64,000 bases of DNA, taken from the NCBI GenBank assembly GCA_033439255.1, contig CM065883.1, forward strand, positions 1,178,001 to 1,242,000, read 5' to 3'. Position 1 is the stretch's first letter; each line of letters starts with the position of its first letter. Of the stretch, positions 39,080-50,570 are shown piece after piece. The notes under the pieces are model-generated. The model made no database searches. It was not told where the DNA came from and saw only the letters and a program-made list of their open reading frames with translations. The position numbers and the translations under genes were made by a program. This DNA comes from Hericium rajendrae. Lineage: Eukaryota > Basidiomycota > Agaricomycetes > Russulales > Hericiaceae.

Positions 39080-40625
39080 TCAAGCGCTGGGCTGTCTTGA
39101 AGCCTTTGAACCTCCCGACCGTTTTGCTGACATATAACGTGGCAAAGCGACTATAGCGAACGAGAGATAGATACTGTCCTCTCTCCAAGGTGCCGACTCG
39201 TTCCCTGTGTATTCTGCTCCCTCAACCTTCCGTTCATCCCAGACGACCGCATCCTGCGTAAAATCAGGCGCAAAGAAGCGCACTCCGCTCAGCTTGTGTG
39301 CCCAGTGCTTCTCCACCTCTTGCCTCGCGATCTCTCGCTGCTTTTTGGCCTCGTCCGTCCAGTCCGGTATGTCCTTTTGAGTCATCGCCAGGACTGCATC
39401 AATATGCACTTCCGTAAAGGGATAGACCTTCGAGTTGAACTTGCCATCAAATTGGCTCTCGTATTGAGTCCACTCTGCGGACCATTCGACCACCACAGGC
39501 AGAAAATGCACGATCAGGTCCTGTTGCTTTCCCAGTGCATTATAGAGGACAGAATCGAAGCCGTTGAGAACGGTAGTGCCTAGACAATATTTCCGCTCCA
39601 GAAGAATGCCATATGGAGCACACATCTTGGGCACAATGTCTTGCACGAGAGGTGTCAGCTCCTTCATGCGAGCTGCACTGCCATCATCCTCGGTCTCCAC
39701 TCTGAAGATCTTGAATGCGATCACGGCGCGGTATCCGCATTCGATATTGTCGACGGCGTGAAGGACGTCTGGGTAGAATGCGACCCAAGAGCAAGCTTCT
39801 GAGGCGAACCCCGGCGAACCGGCAACCCACAGATGACAACTCTGAGTGCTGTCCCCCAAGCCTAAAAGAAAGGTGCCGACAAGGTCCTTCTGAGGCGTGT
39901 CCCGATGGGTCTTGAAGTGACCACCAGGTCCATAGAGATGGATCTTGTACGGCTCGACGCGCACGGCGGAGGGTAAGAAGTCCTTCGTCCAGCAGTCAGC
40001 AATAGATGCCAGTAGCTCCGATTCGACAGTGAACTGCGAAGCTGGTATCTCTCGGGCATTGCGCACTTCGGGATCGACTTTGGTTTCTTGTGCACGGATG
40101 TCGCCAAACCCAGAGATTTCCGCGTGCTCAAACATCTCCATTACACGAACATTTTGAGGCAGTTTCTGCCTCGTCTCTGCATGCGGGTATTCCTCCACTT
40201 GGACATCTTCCACAAGACCGTCGAATTCGAAGCCAGGGAGAGATATCTTCAATTTGAAGGGGCCTAATTGCCCTCCGCTCCATGAGCGAGAGTGGCGACG
40301 ATAAACAGCGCCCAGCTCATCCATTGCATGCTATGACATTGCTAGATAAGTAAAAATGCGTCTCGCATATAAAACGATTGATACATACTGCATTTGCACT
40401 ACAGCGCTCTTCGTCTTCCTTGTCTTCATCTTCATACTCTTCCTCGGAATCGTATTCAACGTCGCATTCATCTTTGATACGCTTGACATGTTTGTTCCTC
40501 TCCACTGGACAAGAACCAATGGGCTTGACGTGCCTGGCTATGCCGGCCAATGCACGCTTCATGTCGTACGCGTTTCTAAACCTTCCCGAGGTATAGACAT
40601 TGGGCAACTGGAGGATCATCAGCAT
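39080..40625 (-). CDS. 2-oxoglutarate/Fe(II) dioxygenase (prolyl 4-hydroxylase-like fold)
   Basis: Oxygenase of unknown substrate. The main exon (39,080-40,324) is a 414-codon open frame without breaks. Seen: SLPGFEFDGLVEDVQVEEYP, then the iron site HFKTHRDTP (HxD), LVGTFLLGLGDSTQSCHLWV, and the distal His plus 2OG-binding Arg in LHAVDNIECGYRAVIAF. The C-terminal half (DVVVWDERK-type region, SIYLSFAIVALPRY) is less familiar. An upstream exon (starting 40,562 or 40,625) supplies an acidic stretch (CDVEYDSEEEYEDEDKEDEE) and joins by a donor GTATGTATC. Whether that exon is coding is unsure; the downstream MDELGAVYRR could be the start. Candidate substrates (protein or small molecule) cannot be chosen from sequence. 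Confidence 0.75.
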
Positions 40626-41583
40626 GCGGAGAACGGTATGTATGCGAAATATTTCACCTCTACTCCAGACATCGATGATGAATCCATATCCATGGGATCC
40701 GTCCAGTCAGTATCGAATTGGTGGAAAAATACACGTGAAGCTGAGGGAATGGTCTCGGGGCCTCCAATGATGTAAGCAATATTTGGGATAAAACGCGGCA
40801 CTCTAGAAGGAGCAAGGGCTCGAATCCGCCCCCGGATGGCCTAAAATTCGAAAGTCGTGGTAGGAGTTAGCACAAGTGAGCTGGTTCGACGGTCCTAAGC
40901 ACTCAGCACTTTTATCTGCCCCGCACAAGCCCGCACATGTACGGCATACAAAAAACAATAGAGAACATTTGTGAAATGTTCAAGAATGACTCGGTGAGAG
41001 AACAATAACATCAGTCCGAGTCAATCACTTAAAAGTCGCTCATAGTACGCGACAGGAAGATATGTCGAGCCTACGGTAAGGTCATCAGCCGGGGTCTGCG
41101 ATATGTAATGCAAACGTCGAGGAAACAGAAGTCGTGACTCACCTGAGACTACATAGCGATCAACGACTACAGTGGTCCGCCTCATGCCATCAATTGCAAC
41201 GATAAGACGCGGTACGTATACATGAGGTGTTGGTGTGTACGATACCCTAGTCTCCGTGGCTGACCTCACACAGAAGACAGTCGTTCTGTTTAATAACGAT
41301 ACCCTGTCATTGATAGGTCACTTCCGTTCGAGGAGGCTCAAACATAGGATCGTTTCGTTCTTCGCAGGCCGTATGTATTGCGTGGGCGTCATGAACCCAC
41401 GAGATACGTTTTCATGAGTCGGATCGTCGTAGACTGGAGTACTGTAATATTGTGAACGTTCAGGGACGTCTTAAATCTCAGATCTCCGTTATGTACATAA
41501 TATTCGGCCGTGCCCGGGAGCTCCCGGCAATGCAGCTGGTCGTTCCGGAGTTCGCCACACCATCACTACCAACGACCACCACC
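40626..41583. other. Intergenic region upstream of COX subunit VIIc
   Basis: Nearly 960 bp with no supported gene. A minus-strand open frame at 41,021-41,269 and a plus-strand frame at 41,235-41,417 overlap in opposite senses and show no family features. Confidence 0.4.
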
Positions 41584-41907
41584 ATGTCTCTCATCGCCCG
41601 TGCACCCGTCCTCCGTCAGCAGATTCTGCGCTCTCGCCTCGCAGCTCCATTAAGGGGCGCCCACGGCGAGTACAGAGTGCGTCTGCTGCTGTAGAGCAAG
41701 GAATGCGGATAATTGACGCATCGTATGCAGCACCTGCCGTTCGAGCACTCGAATAAAAAGGGATTTGCGCTCAAGCTCTTCACTGTCATGGGCTTCGGGT
41801 TCTCTATCCCCGTCCTTGCGGTAACGTACCAGTTGTGAGTATACCCAAGTTTCGCCGTGGTCTTGTTTTCTGAAGCATAGCGCAGGCACAAGGCTGGAGG
41901 AGCATAA
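41584..41907 (+). CDS. COX8: Cytochrome c oxidase subunit VIIc (COX8)
   Basis: Small single-helix subunit of respiratory complex IV in the inner mitochondrial membrane. Seen: a presequence rich in Arg and Ala (MSLIARAPVLRQQILRSRLA then APLRGAHGEYR), exon 2 HLPFEHSNKKGFALKLFTVM, the membrane helix GFGFSIPVLAVTYQL, and a tiny last exon giving HKAGGA. The mature start HLPF and the Lys-x-Gly-Phe-Ala before the helix match the family. Two introns: about 60 bp with acceptor ATGCAG, and about 50 bp with donor GTGAGT. The third exon is 21 bp, easily missed; ending at the TGA of the donor would lose the last six residues. Confidence 0.88.
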
Positions 41908-42032
41908 GTCGGGTTCGTGAGGCTTGGTCCTTGATGTCGACGCGGACGTGTTACAGCTCGGGAATAGATTCTTTTCCATTCCATACATGAAGCGTTATAT
42001 ATGGGGGTTCAGGATACATTATCAACAGTAGA

Positions 42033-45000
42033 TCATTTCTTCTCGTCTCCCGAGTCCGAATTTGCCTCCTCAGCCAGTGCACCCTCCACCGCCATGAGAT
42101 CCTCCTCGTCACTAAAAGTCGACAATGCCTGCGCGAGTGCTTTCTTCCGCTCTTTCCTGGCTTGATTCAGCGCTCTACAATCACATGTCCGTGTCATAAA
42201 CCCCGAATCTCCCTCCAACGCGTCGAGTGCCTCTAGTGAAGCTATCTTCGCAGCAAGAGCGGATGTTTTCTCCGATGCACTTGACAGAATGACGTCGTGC
42301 ACGAGTACTATACCAAGCTGGGTCAGAACTGCGGGAACGTCTACCAACGTGGTACCCTCACCATCACAAGAAGTGATTTGCTGTTGCCCATCGCCGGGAA
42401 TTTGTTCCTTGACAATCGCAAACTGTTGACAGCCATGCCGCTGGAAAAGTTCCAGCAGAGTTTTCGTCGGGTGGTGCGACAGGGTCTTGAGCGTAATGTG
42501 CTTGTCGTAGAATGGTTTCAGGAGGCAATCATAGAGTGTCACCGACCCCACCGGAGAGAAGTTATCCGATATGTAGACAGCGCCGATAATAGACTCTACA
42601 ACGTCCGAGAGAGCCTGTAAACCCAGATTAGTTAACAAGCACGGGAATATGACCGTATGCCGCTTTACAGACCTTGGGGGGTTCGACATCCATCCAGTAT
42701 TGGCCGGGAGCCCGGCCCTCGTGTTCGGCTTCCGCGTACTCCTCAGCTTGTTTAGCCTTCAGCTTCTGTTCGTAGGTTTGAATGCTGTTGGCCAGGTCGT
42801 GGGACTCAAACATCAGGTACTCATGGAGACCTGAGGATATGCACACCGCGGCAAGCGCTGAATTAGAGACCATTGCGCCCTGTGAAGATCTTAGTGTCAA
42901 GGTAATCTCGAGTGCCACGGAGAGCATACTTTGAGCAGGGTCAAGGCACCCGGTGACAGATGGGTGTCTCGGTGAAAGATGTGACGGATGACCACTAAGA
43001 TGAGAGTTAGATCGCCGCACAGCTTCTGATCCGTATTGAAACAACTTACTAAAGTCCAAAATAGCGTCGCCAATAAACTCCAGCCTCTCATAACATGTCA
43101 TCTCATAACCCTGGATTGACGCATGCGTCTTGGGATCGGCTCGTCAGTAACATAGAGAAACGCGTAGCAACGCCTCAAATGATGCCTTACCAAAGCCTGC
43201 GCCAGGATATGCGGCCGCTTGAATTTGTGTCCGACAATTCTTTCTACGGCCTCGACTGTCCCCGGTCGCAACTTCGCTGTCACCTCTGGTGGAGGCGCCA
43301 GCGCCCTACGTCCAAAATCAGACCAGCGATCGATGCGGGGAACGGCGATGCACAGGGCTTTCGAAGCTTTCAACGCTGTCTCACGACCTCCTGTGATGTA
43401 CGCCGCACCAATTATAGCCTCTGCAACGTCCGCCACAGCCTATTGAATCAGGATCGGGGTTGAATCAGGACCGACAAAACGCAGCGGGAAGAAAACAAAC
43501 CTTATCACCCAGCCAGTGTACGTCTCTCTCTTCTAGCTGGCGCTTATGCTTTGATTTCTTGACGGCGGGTTGTTGTTCTTGCTGCCCCGATGCTGTCCCG
43601 CCTTCAGGCTCGCCGGCGGATGCACTTTCTTTAGCTTCAGGAGTGGCAGAAGCCCTTTCAACTGCAACATCAGTGGCTTTGGAGATTTCGGAGACGGCGT
43701 GCTCCGCGGAACTAGGAACTCGAGGCAGATCGATCGTACTTCCATCCATACTTCCGTTGGTGCCTTCTGGTGCCTTTAAAGGAGCTTGAGGTGGAGGAAG
43801 GACCATAAAGTTGGGTGGTTGCCACAATTTCGATACAAAGGGTTTTGCTTGGATAAATGGGGGAAGTCCGGCCGCATCTGCATCGAGCAGTAAAGCCCTG
43901 TTGCTAATTATCCGTAACCGTGCAGAATGCAGTGCACCCTCATGCTGAGACGGGTTGGTGACGAAAAGGTATATCGACGACAGATATTTTAGATATGCGT
44001 CGCCTGCTTCTGAGGTTTAAAGAAGTCGACTAGAAATTCCGATGAGACTTACCGAGAAGCTCCAGCCGTTCGTAGTCAAACTCGTAACCCACGGAGGGCG
44101 CGGACACGGCGGTGTAGAAGATCCTCGGAGATAGAATGGTCAAAGAATGTTGCATTGAGTTCCTTCACAAGCAACAAATCATCGATTCTACGCGTGATCG
44201 ACGGCAGCAGTAACGCCGTGCGGAAGGTGCTGATGGTCGCAATTTAGCATAACGAGAATGGAACCATAAGAATAAGAAAAACGAACCTGGCAGGAATCAC
44301 GAACTTGGCACAAAGTTCCGGAATCAGATCTGTCAATGCCGGTAAGATAGACCACAATATCATGCAAGAGATAGCGTACACTTGGCCGGCGGCTTTGTTG
44401 AAGGAATCAATGGCTTCGTAATGGGATTGAGCTTGTTGAGAATGGGCGGAACCCGTTCGACTTCGATAAGGGGTTGATCGTAGTTCTGCAGTCCTTCGAA
44501 ACCTTTACGACGAGCCTTGCAGTACTCCACCAGATTCTCGTACTCAGCCTCCCGCTGAACAATGGCGGTTAGCGGCAGTAGATACCGGACACAAGCGTGA
44601 ACTCACGGGACTATCCGCTGGCTTGCTCAGAGGGGTTAGGTCAGGTCTGACTCTGACAAAAAAATACCTGCGAGTATATTCCACCCATCTGTCTTGGATG
44701 ATGGCACCCTGAAGATCGTTCGCTAGACTCTCAATAGTCTCGGCCTGCAGCGGTTGGACCCATTTGTTTGCCGCCAGCTTTATGAGCTCCCAGGGGATAT
44801 GTTCGACGACTGGCGTCGATCGCCAGCGGTCATCATTAGAATGTGCTAGGTCGCTCAGATCCGAAAGAGGGGCGACGAAATAGGGCATGCGCTCTAAAGG
44901 GCAGACGAACGGCTTGTTCATGGTAGCGCGGCATATTCGGATAGTGTATCGATGCAAGTCGCGCAGGCGTTCTTCGTCCACTTCAAAAGCGGAGCACCCT

Positions 45001-47213
45001 TTAAGGCGAATCAGCATTGGTATGCTGGACTGGAAAAGTCGGAAATCAGGGAGGCTAGGAAGCGGTAGCCGGGTCAGTAGAAGCAGTGGAGCATGCGGTT
45101 CAGGAGAGTCTTTCGCCTGTTCCACAAACATGATGGTGGGGTACAGGAAGTTTCCATTAGCAGATAAGGAATTTGACCAAAATTCAGGGCTTTTTCGAGG
45201 GTAACAACGTGTTCCATTCAGCTTGTCCTGAGCGCTGCCCTTGGGAGGTAAGCTGGGTATCCAAGTAGTATCATCAACTTCCACTAGACCCGAAGTGTCG
45301 GGTGTCTGCTTCGGCTTGGCAGTCAAACCTGAAGGTCGAGGGAAAACCTGTAGTCTAGCAAACCTCGACTAAACAGCTCATGACACACGGCGAAGCATGC
45401 TACACGCCGGGCTCGAGCTTTCGACGGAGCAAGAGGGCCTGAGATTTTGGTGATGGGTGGACCAGATGGCAGTTGAACCGTGCAAATGTAGTGGAGCTCG
45501 GTCGTGCGTCCATCTGCAACTTGATATGTGAACAACGGATCACTTGAGGGAGGCCCTAGCGTCGCCGTAAACCGGTAGATGATGCTAGTCGCATCTTGAA
45601 GGCGGATACGACCACTTGTAGTAGGGTCCTTGATGTAAGGCTGCGGGTCGTCTTCGTCATCACTGTCGGATAGATAGGCATCGTGGGTCTCATGCAGTGT
45701 TGATGGTGGGACGCCTCCATCAGAATTATAAGAAAAACTATCAACCCAGCTCCGCATGGGCTCATCCAACTGCGTCACTTGAGTCAGCATACGACGATGC
45801 ACGTCACTTCCTCTTTGTAGCATGTGGATGACGAAGCTTTCTTCCCCGCGGGCGCGGGCGCGAGCATAGGCATAAGATATTTGACTCTCGAATAGATCAT
45901 ACCTGTCGCTGAAATTAGTAGCGGCTCGGGTGCGAGCGCCGCTGCACTAACCTGATCACCACAGTTGCCTTGGGTATATCGAGATCCTCTGCTCCCTTTG
46001 TCGCGATGATGACATTGTACTTGCCCTCGCCAAATGCGCGAATTATCTCGTCCTATAACAGAAATTATTGAGATGCAGTTCCGATATGACAGAAAAAGGT
46101 ACCCACTTGACTGTCGAGGCTGCACAGCTTCCTGTTCCCAACAAGTGTTTGCGGTCGTAGATAACTCATGTCTAGCATACGCAATAAATCCGTCATGACC
46201 CATGCAACTGCTCGCTTCTCCACTGTTGAGACAAGCGAATTAGTCTGAATTGTTGCGTGGAATTGACGGCAAAGTAGATACCGAAGATGATACAACGGAA
46301 GCTAACATCCTGTGGTTGAGTAAGACTTCAGAATTTGCACCAACTTGAGGAATTTTGGTGTGGCATTAAAAGTACGCGAAGTCGGATCAAGATTTGGCAT
46401 TGAGAACTGCCAGTGCCTTATAATTGACAGCATCTCAGCCTTCGCTGTCCTCGTTGCAGCTTCAACCGGACTCTCGTCGTCGTCATCATCGTCATCGAGG
46501 GGAGAACTACCCTCATCCAAGTCACTTATGGCTCGACGCCACACTAGATCTGAACCGCATGAGCCCACTTCAATGAGTGCATGCCGAGCTGCAGCAAAAT
46601 GCCGAGGAAGATAAGACTCCTCCTTATCCACAGTGCGGAGTCGTTTGTACAAAGGTGGATAAGGTAGTTTGGACGGTCGTTCATAAAGAATGACTAGTTC
46701 TGAGGGGCATCCTACAATGACATTACAAGATGAGATGCGGGGTTGCGGGGAGTACCTCCATCGAGATACGAACGACGTACCATGGTGTGATGACGGTAGC
46801 CTATCTGATTCTATGTCCTCGGCCTTGGCTGCGTGAGTGTCAAGAAGTCGACCAGGAAGACCATGGTTCCGGTCGGAGAGCATGACATCCTCTGAAGCCA
46901 ACTCTAGCCTTGGTCGTTTGGCGCCTTCGAGGGCCAGAGACGACGATGAGTCTGGCAGAGATCTTTTTCCCCCAGAATTCTGAGCAGGTGGCAAGGTAGA
47001 ACCAGAAGAACTGGGTCCGGCAGCTGGGGGGACCATTGGCGACGAGACTAGAGAAGAATCGCCGCTGTTAGTCCCACTCAGGTGGGGACCCTCGTCTCTG
47101 GAGTCAGGACGCGTCGTGTCATCCTTCTTCCAAGCCTGCTTCCATATCTTCAGCATGACCGTAGTCACGATATCGAGCAGAATAAAGAGAGTCGGGAGGA
47201 GAGAAGGTGCCAC
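42033..47213 (-). CDS. Dicer-like ribonuclease III, lacking helicase domain I in this window
   Basis: Cleaves long dsRNA into small RNAs. Seen from the N-terminus: a Ser/Pro-rich segment with the nuclear-type basic patch GAKRPRLE; CPSELVILYERPSKLPYPPL, HALIEVGSCGSDLVWRRAIS, IRHWQFSMPNLD and TPKFLKLVQILKS; a helicase C-terminal domain (RAVAWVMTDLLRMLD, LRPQTLVGN); the Dicer dimerisation fold (RFTATLGPPSSDPLFTYQVA); a PAZ-like region (TALLLPSITRRIDDLLLVKE); RNase IIIa (YERLELLG then DAYLKYLSSIYLFVTNPSQ); RNase IIIb (CYERLEFIGDAILDF, ALSDVVESIIGAVYISD); and a C-terminal dsRNA-binding-like end. No Walker A or DExH motif is found upstream, and a LINE begins within about 350 bp. One indel lies near 44,097 (EDLLH/TAVSAPS). 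Confidence 0.87.
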
Positions 47214-47546
47214 ACCCCGGACGAAGAGTACAAGGCTCGGGTCCGCTGCGGCCCGGATGGGCGTCTATGTACGCAGTCGTCATCAAACACAAGCGCTTGC
47301 TTTCTTTTTTTTTTTGGAGAAGCTATATGTTCATTAGGAACTATGACAGCATAACCTAGCGTAATCTAGACTACCTATCTCCAGTCCTAATAAACAGCTT
47401 ATAGCGCGCGACCCCTTGAGGAGAAGCGCGTCCGAGGAAAAATGCATTGACGCACGACCAGCAATAGCTGGCCAGTGGAGGACTACGGGCGTCCCCGGTT
47501 ACCCCGTTGAAAAAGGGGGCCGGGGGGCCTACTACCCCCTAAAACC
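47214..47546. other. Junction between Dicer 5' side and LINE 3' end
   Basis: Contains a T11-type tract (about 47,302-47,313), which could be the reversed poly(A) tail of the minus-strand LINE, and the LINE's GC-rich 3' untranslated part (about 47,480-47,546). The exact 3' end of the LINE and the true Dicer 5' end cannot be fixed from this sequence. Confidence 0.45.
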
Positions 47547-49807
47547 TCATGGCGGCCCGTGGGCCGCTACATGTTGCTGGAAGTTTACGCCAGCCCATGT
47601 GTTCTTAACTAGGGTCGTTAGTTTCGCCTTACGTTTGATTTTGTGTGCTATTATGCGGTCTGTGGTTCTTCGACTCAAGATGGCATTTGTCCAACAAGTG
47701 GTGATTTCTGCGACGGTGTGTTTTCTGCCGTCCACTACCCGTTCACATCGTATGATCCATATAAGGTATGCTGATTCTGAGACAAGGATTCTCAGGAGCC
47801 GTGATGGGCCTGCTGCGACTTGGTCACTCGTTGACGGGTGAGGTCGGTCCCGGGACAGCTTGCGTCGGGTTACGGTGAGTTTCCCGCTGGATAACACAGC
47901 ACCGAGGCTGATGTCTGGCCAGGTGTGGTCAGCGTGCGGCCAAAGGGTCTTTGCAAGGCCCCAAATCGTCGTCACAGTCGGGTCGGAGCATTCGGAGGTG
48001 AGGATGTGGGTAAACGACTCCGTTTCACCGCATGCGGAGCACGGTGCCCAGTGGGCATAGTTCGGTATGTTCTCCCAGTATGCTCCTACTTTATAAGCAT
48101 TGTGCAGTAGTTTATATATGAATTGGCGCGGTTTGTGTCGCAGGTCTTTGCTTAGGCAGCTGTACCAGATGGTAGCGTTGGTTTCGCTGTGGCCAGTGTA
48201 TTCTTCGAGCGCAGCACGTGCGATGTCCAGGCGGAGGACCGCCTGGCGGCGGGGAGGCATCGCCTTGCTTTCCTGGGCGCCGTGGTAAGCGACAGACTGC
48301 GTTATGGTCGAGATTTTCGCACCGTCGATGATGAAGGGTATGGGGATGGAGAGGTCTAAGTCATCTTCGACGTCTTTCGCTGCGCCTTCTTTGGCCCTCT
48401 CATCAGCCTCGTCATTGCCTAGTTCACCGTTATGGCCTTTTACCCACTGGAACCAGGTGGGCGCTGATCGGTATCATAGCAGGGAGGCGGCTTTGCGGAA
48501 GAAGGTGCTGTTCTGAACACCAATCCAGCCGTTGTCTTCCCAGTGTCGTAGGTGTTTGGTGAGGCCTTCAATCACATATCGTGAGTCAGTTTTAATGGTT
48601 AGGGGGACACAATTTTCTATTAGTTCCAGTGTTACTATGAGGGCAACAAGTTCACCCACTTGGTTGGATTGATGTGGGCCTGGGACGCGGACTGAGGCAT
48701 TGCGCGGATGGTTGTGGCCCATCCAAACACCGCTGCCGCACCTAGCGTTTGCTCGGCCATTGTTGAGACACGATCCATCGGTATACACCGTGATGGTCTC
48801 ATGGGGTAGGTCGCGGCCTCTCGCGACGTGGGTGAGTCGTGTTGCGGGTTCGGTGGACTTGTTTGCCGGATCCGTGAAGATGCGGAAGCATTCGGCAAGG
48901 TCAGTTTTGCAGGTAACTGAGGGGTCAAAGAGGATTTTACCGTTGGTGGCTTGGGCCCGTTGATTGGCCACCTTCCGTCTGTGCGTCAGGGTGAGTCCAT
49001 CAGTTCGTGGTTCGTTATTTGGATTAAGCTTGGGGTTGATATTGTTGAGTAGCTGCTTTGCTTCTTCCGCACATTTGTGCGGGTTGTCGCAACCGAGGGC
49101 TCTATCGGCCTTGCAGGCGCGACATGCACAGTTTCTGCGTGTTGCGTGGCGGCGGTTGTCAACGAGGTGGTCTAGGCGTCGGGCGACACTCATAAGGTCA
49201 GCCACAGTGATGGCCTCGTGCGTGGTCTGCAGGCAGGTCACAGCTTGCGTTGTTCTCTTCCGAGGGGCGCCTATGTGGTACCAGGCAGGGAGTTGGGTTT
49301 TGAGGTTGTGCGTAAGTTTGACGGTGGCGAAGTCCGCGTGGTACTTTTTCGCAGTTTTGAGCATGCTTATGATGTCTCGTGATAGGGTTTGGGCGCGGTG
49401 TCCCTGCAGAGGCGGCTTCCAGGTCTGGAGGAAGCTGTTCATTTTAATAGTGTCATCAACTGATCGGGGTGCCACTTTATTTATCAGGATGTCTGTGATG
49501 AATGCCCAGGCTGGGCGGGTCGGGCTTAGGTCGAGATAGGATTTCAGCCAGGTTAGTTCTATTGCTTCGTTCCTAGTTTTGATGTCAAGCAGGTTTATGC
49601 CGCCTTGGCGGTGCAGTTTGTAGAGGTGTTTTAGGGCGATAGGTGGCGAGGCTTTCCCATCCCAGAGGAAGTCACGCGTTATTTTTATGAGGGAGCTCTC
49701 AATTCGCTTTGGCATGCCTTGGACTTTGGCCCCGTATTGGGTCATCGCACCTACGGTCATTTGGATGATGAGGCGCTTCGCGTTAAGGGATGGGCGGGAG
49801 TGTTGCC
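47315..49807 (-). mobile_element. LINE (non-LTR retrotransposon), 3' part, RNase H half
   Basis: 3' portion of a LINE whose RT lies at 62,711-64,000; a KDZ transposon separates the halves. It resumes SRPSLNAKRLIIQMTVGAMT directly where the other half stops at LAHWQH. RNase H presence and layout suggest a Tad1-like clade, tentatively. The left boundary near 47,315 is an estimate based on the T tract. Confidence 0.8.
47547..49807 (-). pseudogene. LINE ORF2, C-terminal half: thumb, RNase H and zinc-knuckle region
   Basis: Seen: SRPSLNAKRLIIQMTVGAMT and QYGAKVQGMPKRIESSLIKI (RT thumb region), a Cys-rich CACRACKADRALGC motif, RNase H with ITVYTDGSCLNNGRANARCG (first Asp), HQSNQVGELVALIVTLELIE (Glu) and TIKTDSRYVIEGLTKHLRHW (second Asp), then ADERAKEGAAK and a zf-RVT-type block YAHWAPCSACGETESFTHIL. 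The reading frame is open over 2.2 kb except for one in-frame TGA at 48,474-48,476, in the position where Trp is expected (LL-W-YRSAPTWFQWVKGHN). One point change in an otherwise open frame means the LINE is young, and it is also physically split by the KDZ insertion. Confidence 0.82.
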
Positions 49808-49833
49808 CAGGGACGTCAGCTGGTTTTCTTGAT

Positions 49834-50227
49834 CCATCCCACAAGTTGTAAGGGGTCATGGATCGATCTGACCCATGAGTTGTAGGGGGGTTATAGAGGG
49901 CATAGAAATGGAATCCGATACCTTATACATGTAGATACTACTACCATCTGATAGGAATCCAATCCAATCCAATCCGAGTTTGTGCAGAAAAATATCAGGC
50001 ATATGAGGTTAGGACAACCATCAGATTAATCCATTCAAATCCGATGTAATTTGAGTCAATCCTAACTACATACTTAGCATATCGGTTTCAATCCAATCCA
50101 ATCCCATCCTTCCCTCAAATCTCAATCCCATGCTCAAATCTCAATCCCATGCTCAAATACATAAACCATAAACAATCCATCTGATCCCATCCATGTAGCA
50201 ATCCGATGGCATGTAATCTTATCCATC
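49834..50227 (+). repeat. Left terminal inverted repeat of the KDZ element
   Basis: Matches the reverse complement of 62,312-62,685 with about five mismatches. It starts CCATCCCACAAGTTGTAAGG, contains TGGATCGATCTGACCCATGA and arrays of AATCC/AATCCC words, and ends GTAATCTTATCCAT. It has a 19-bp tandem duplication (CTCAAATCTCAATCCCATG) absent from the right copy. Confidence 0.93.
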
Positions 50228-50570
50228 ACTCATCTATCTACTGGTGTCGAAATCCTATCCGATCTCATCCATCTAGATCTAGGGATAATCAGTAATCAAA
50301 TCTGTCATAATCCTAGCAGATATATAGGCAATTTAAGTAATACAAACCGATGAATAATCTCACTATCCAATCGGATAATGACTCCCGGCATTTGCATCGA
50401 CATACACATATGCACATATGGAACATACTACATGGCAGGAAGGCACAGTGATATACTCCTTGAGCCGTCATCGCTCTGTATCACGAACTTTACAAGCTAT
50501 CAAGCCCTTTTCGCATTCCTAGGAAGAGCATTTGTCAGACACAACTCAATGTCATTGGCTAAAGTACCAC

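Noticed and set aside
40808-40842. tRNA-like T-arm (GGGCTCGAATCCGCCC)
   Set aside because: No matching acceptor stem, D-arm or anticodon arm could be found at the right spacing on either strand.
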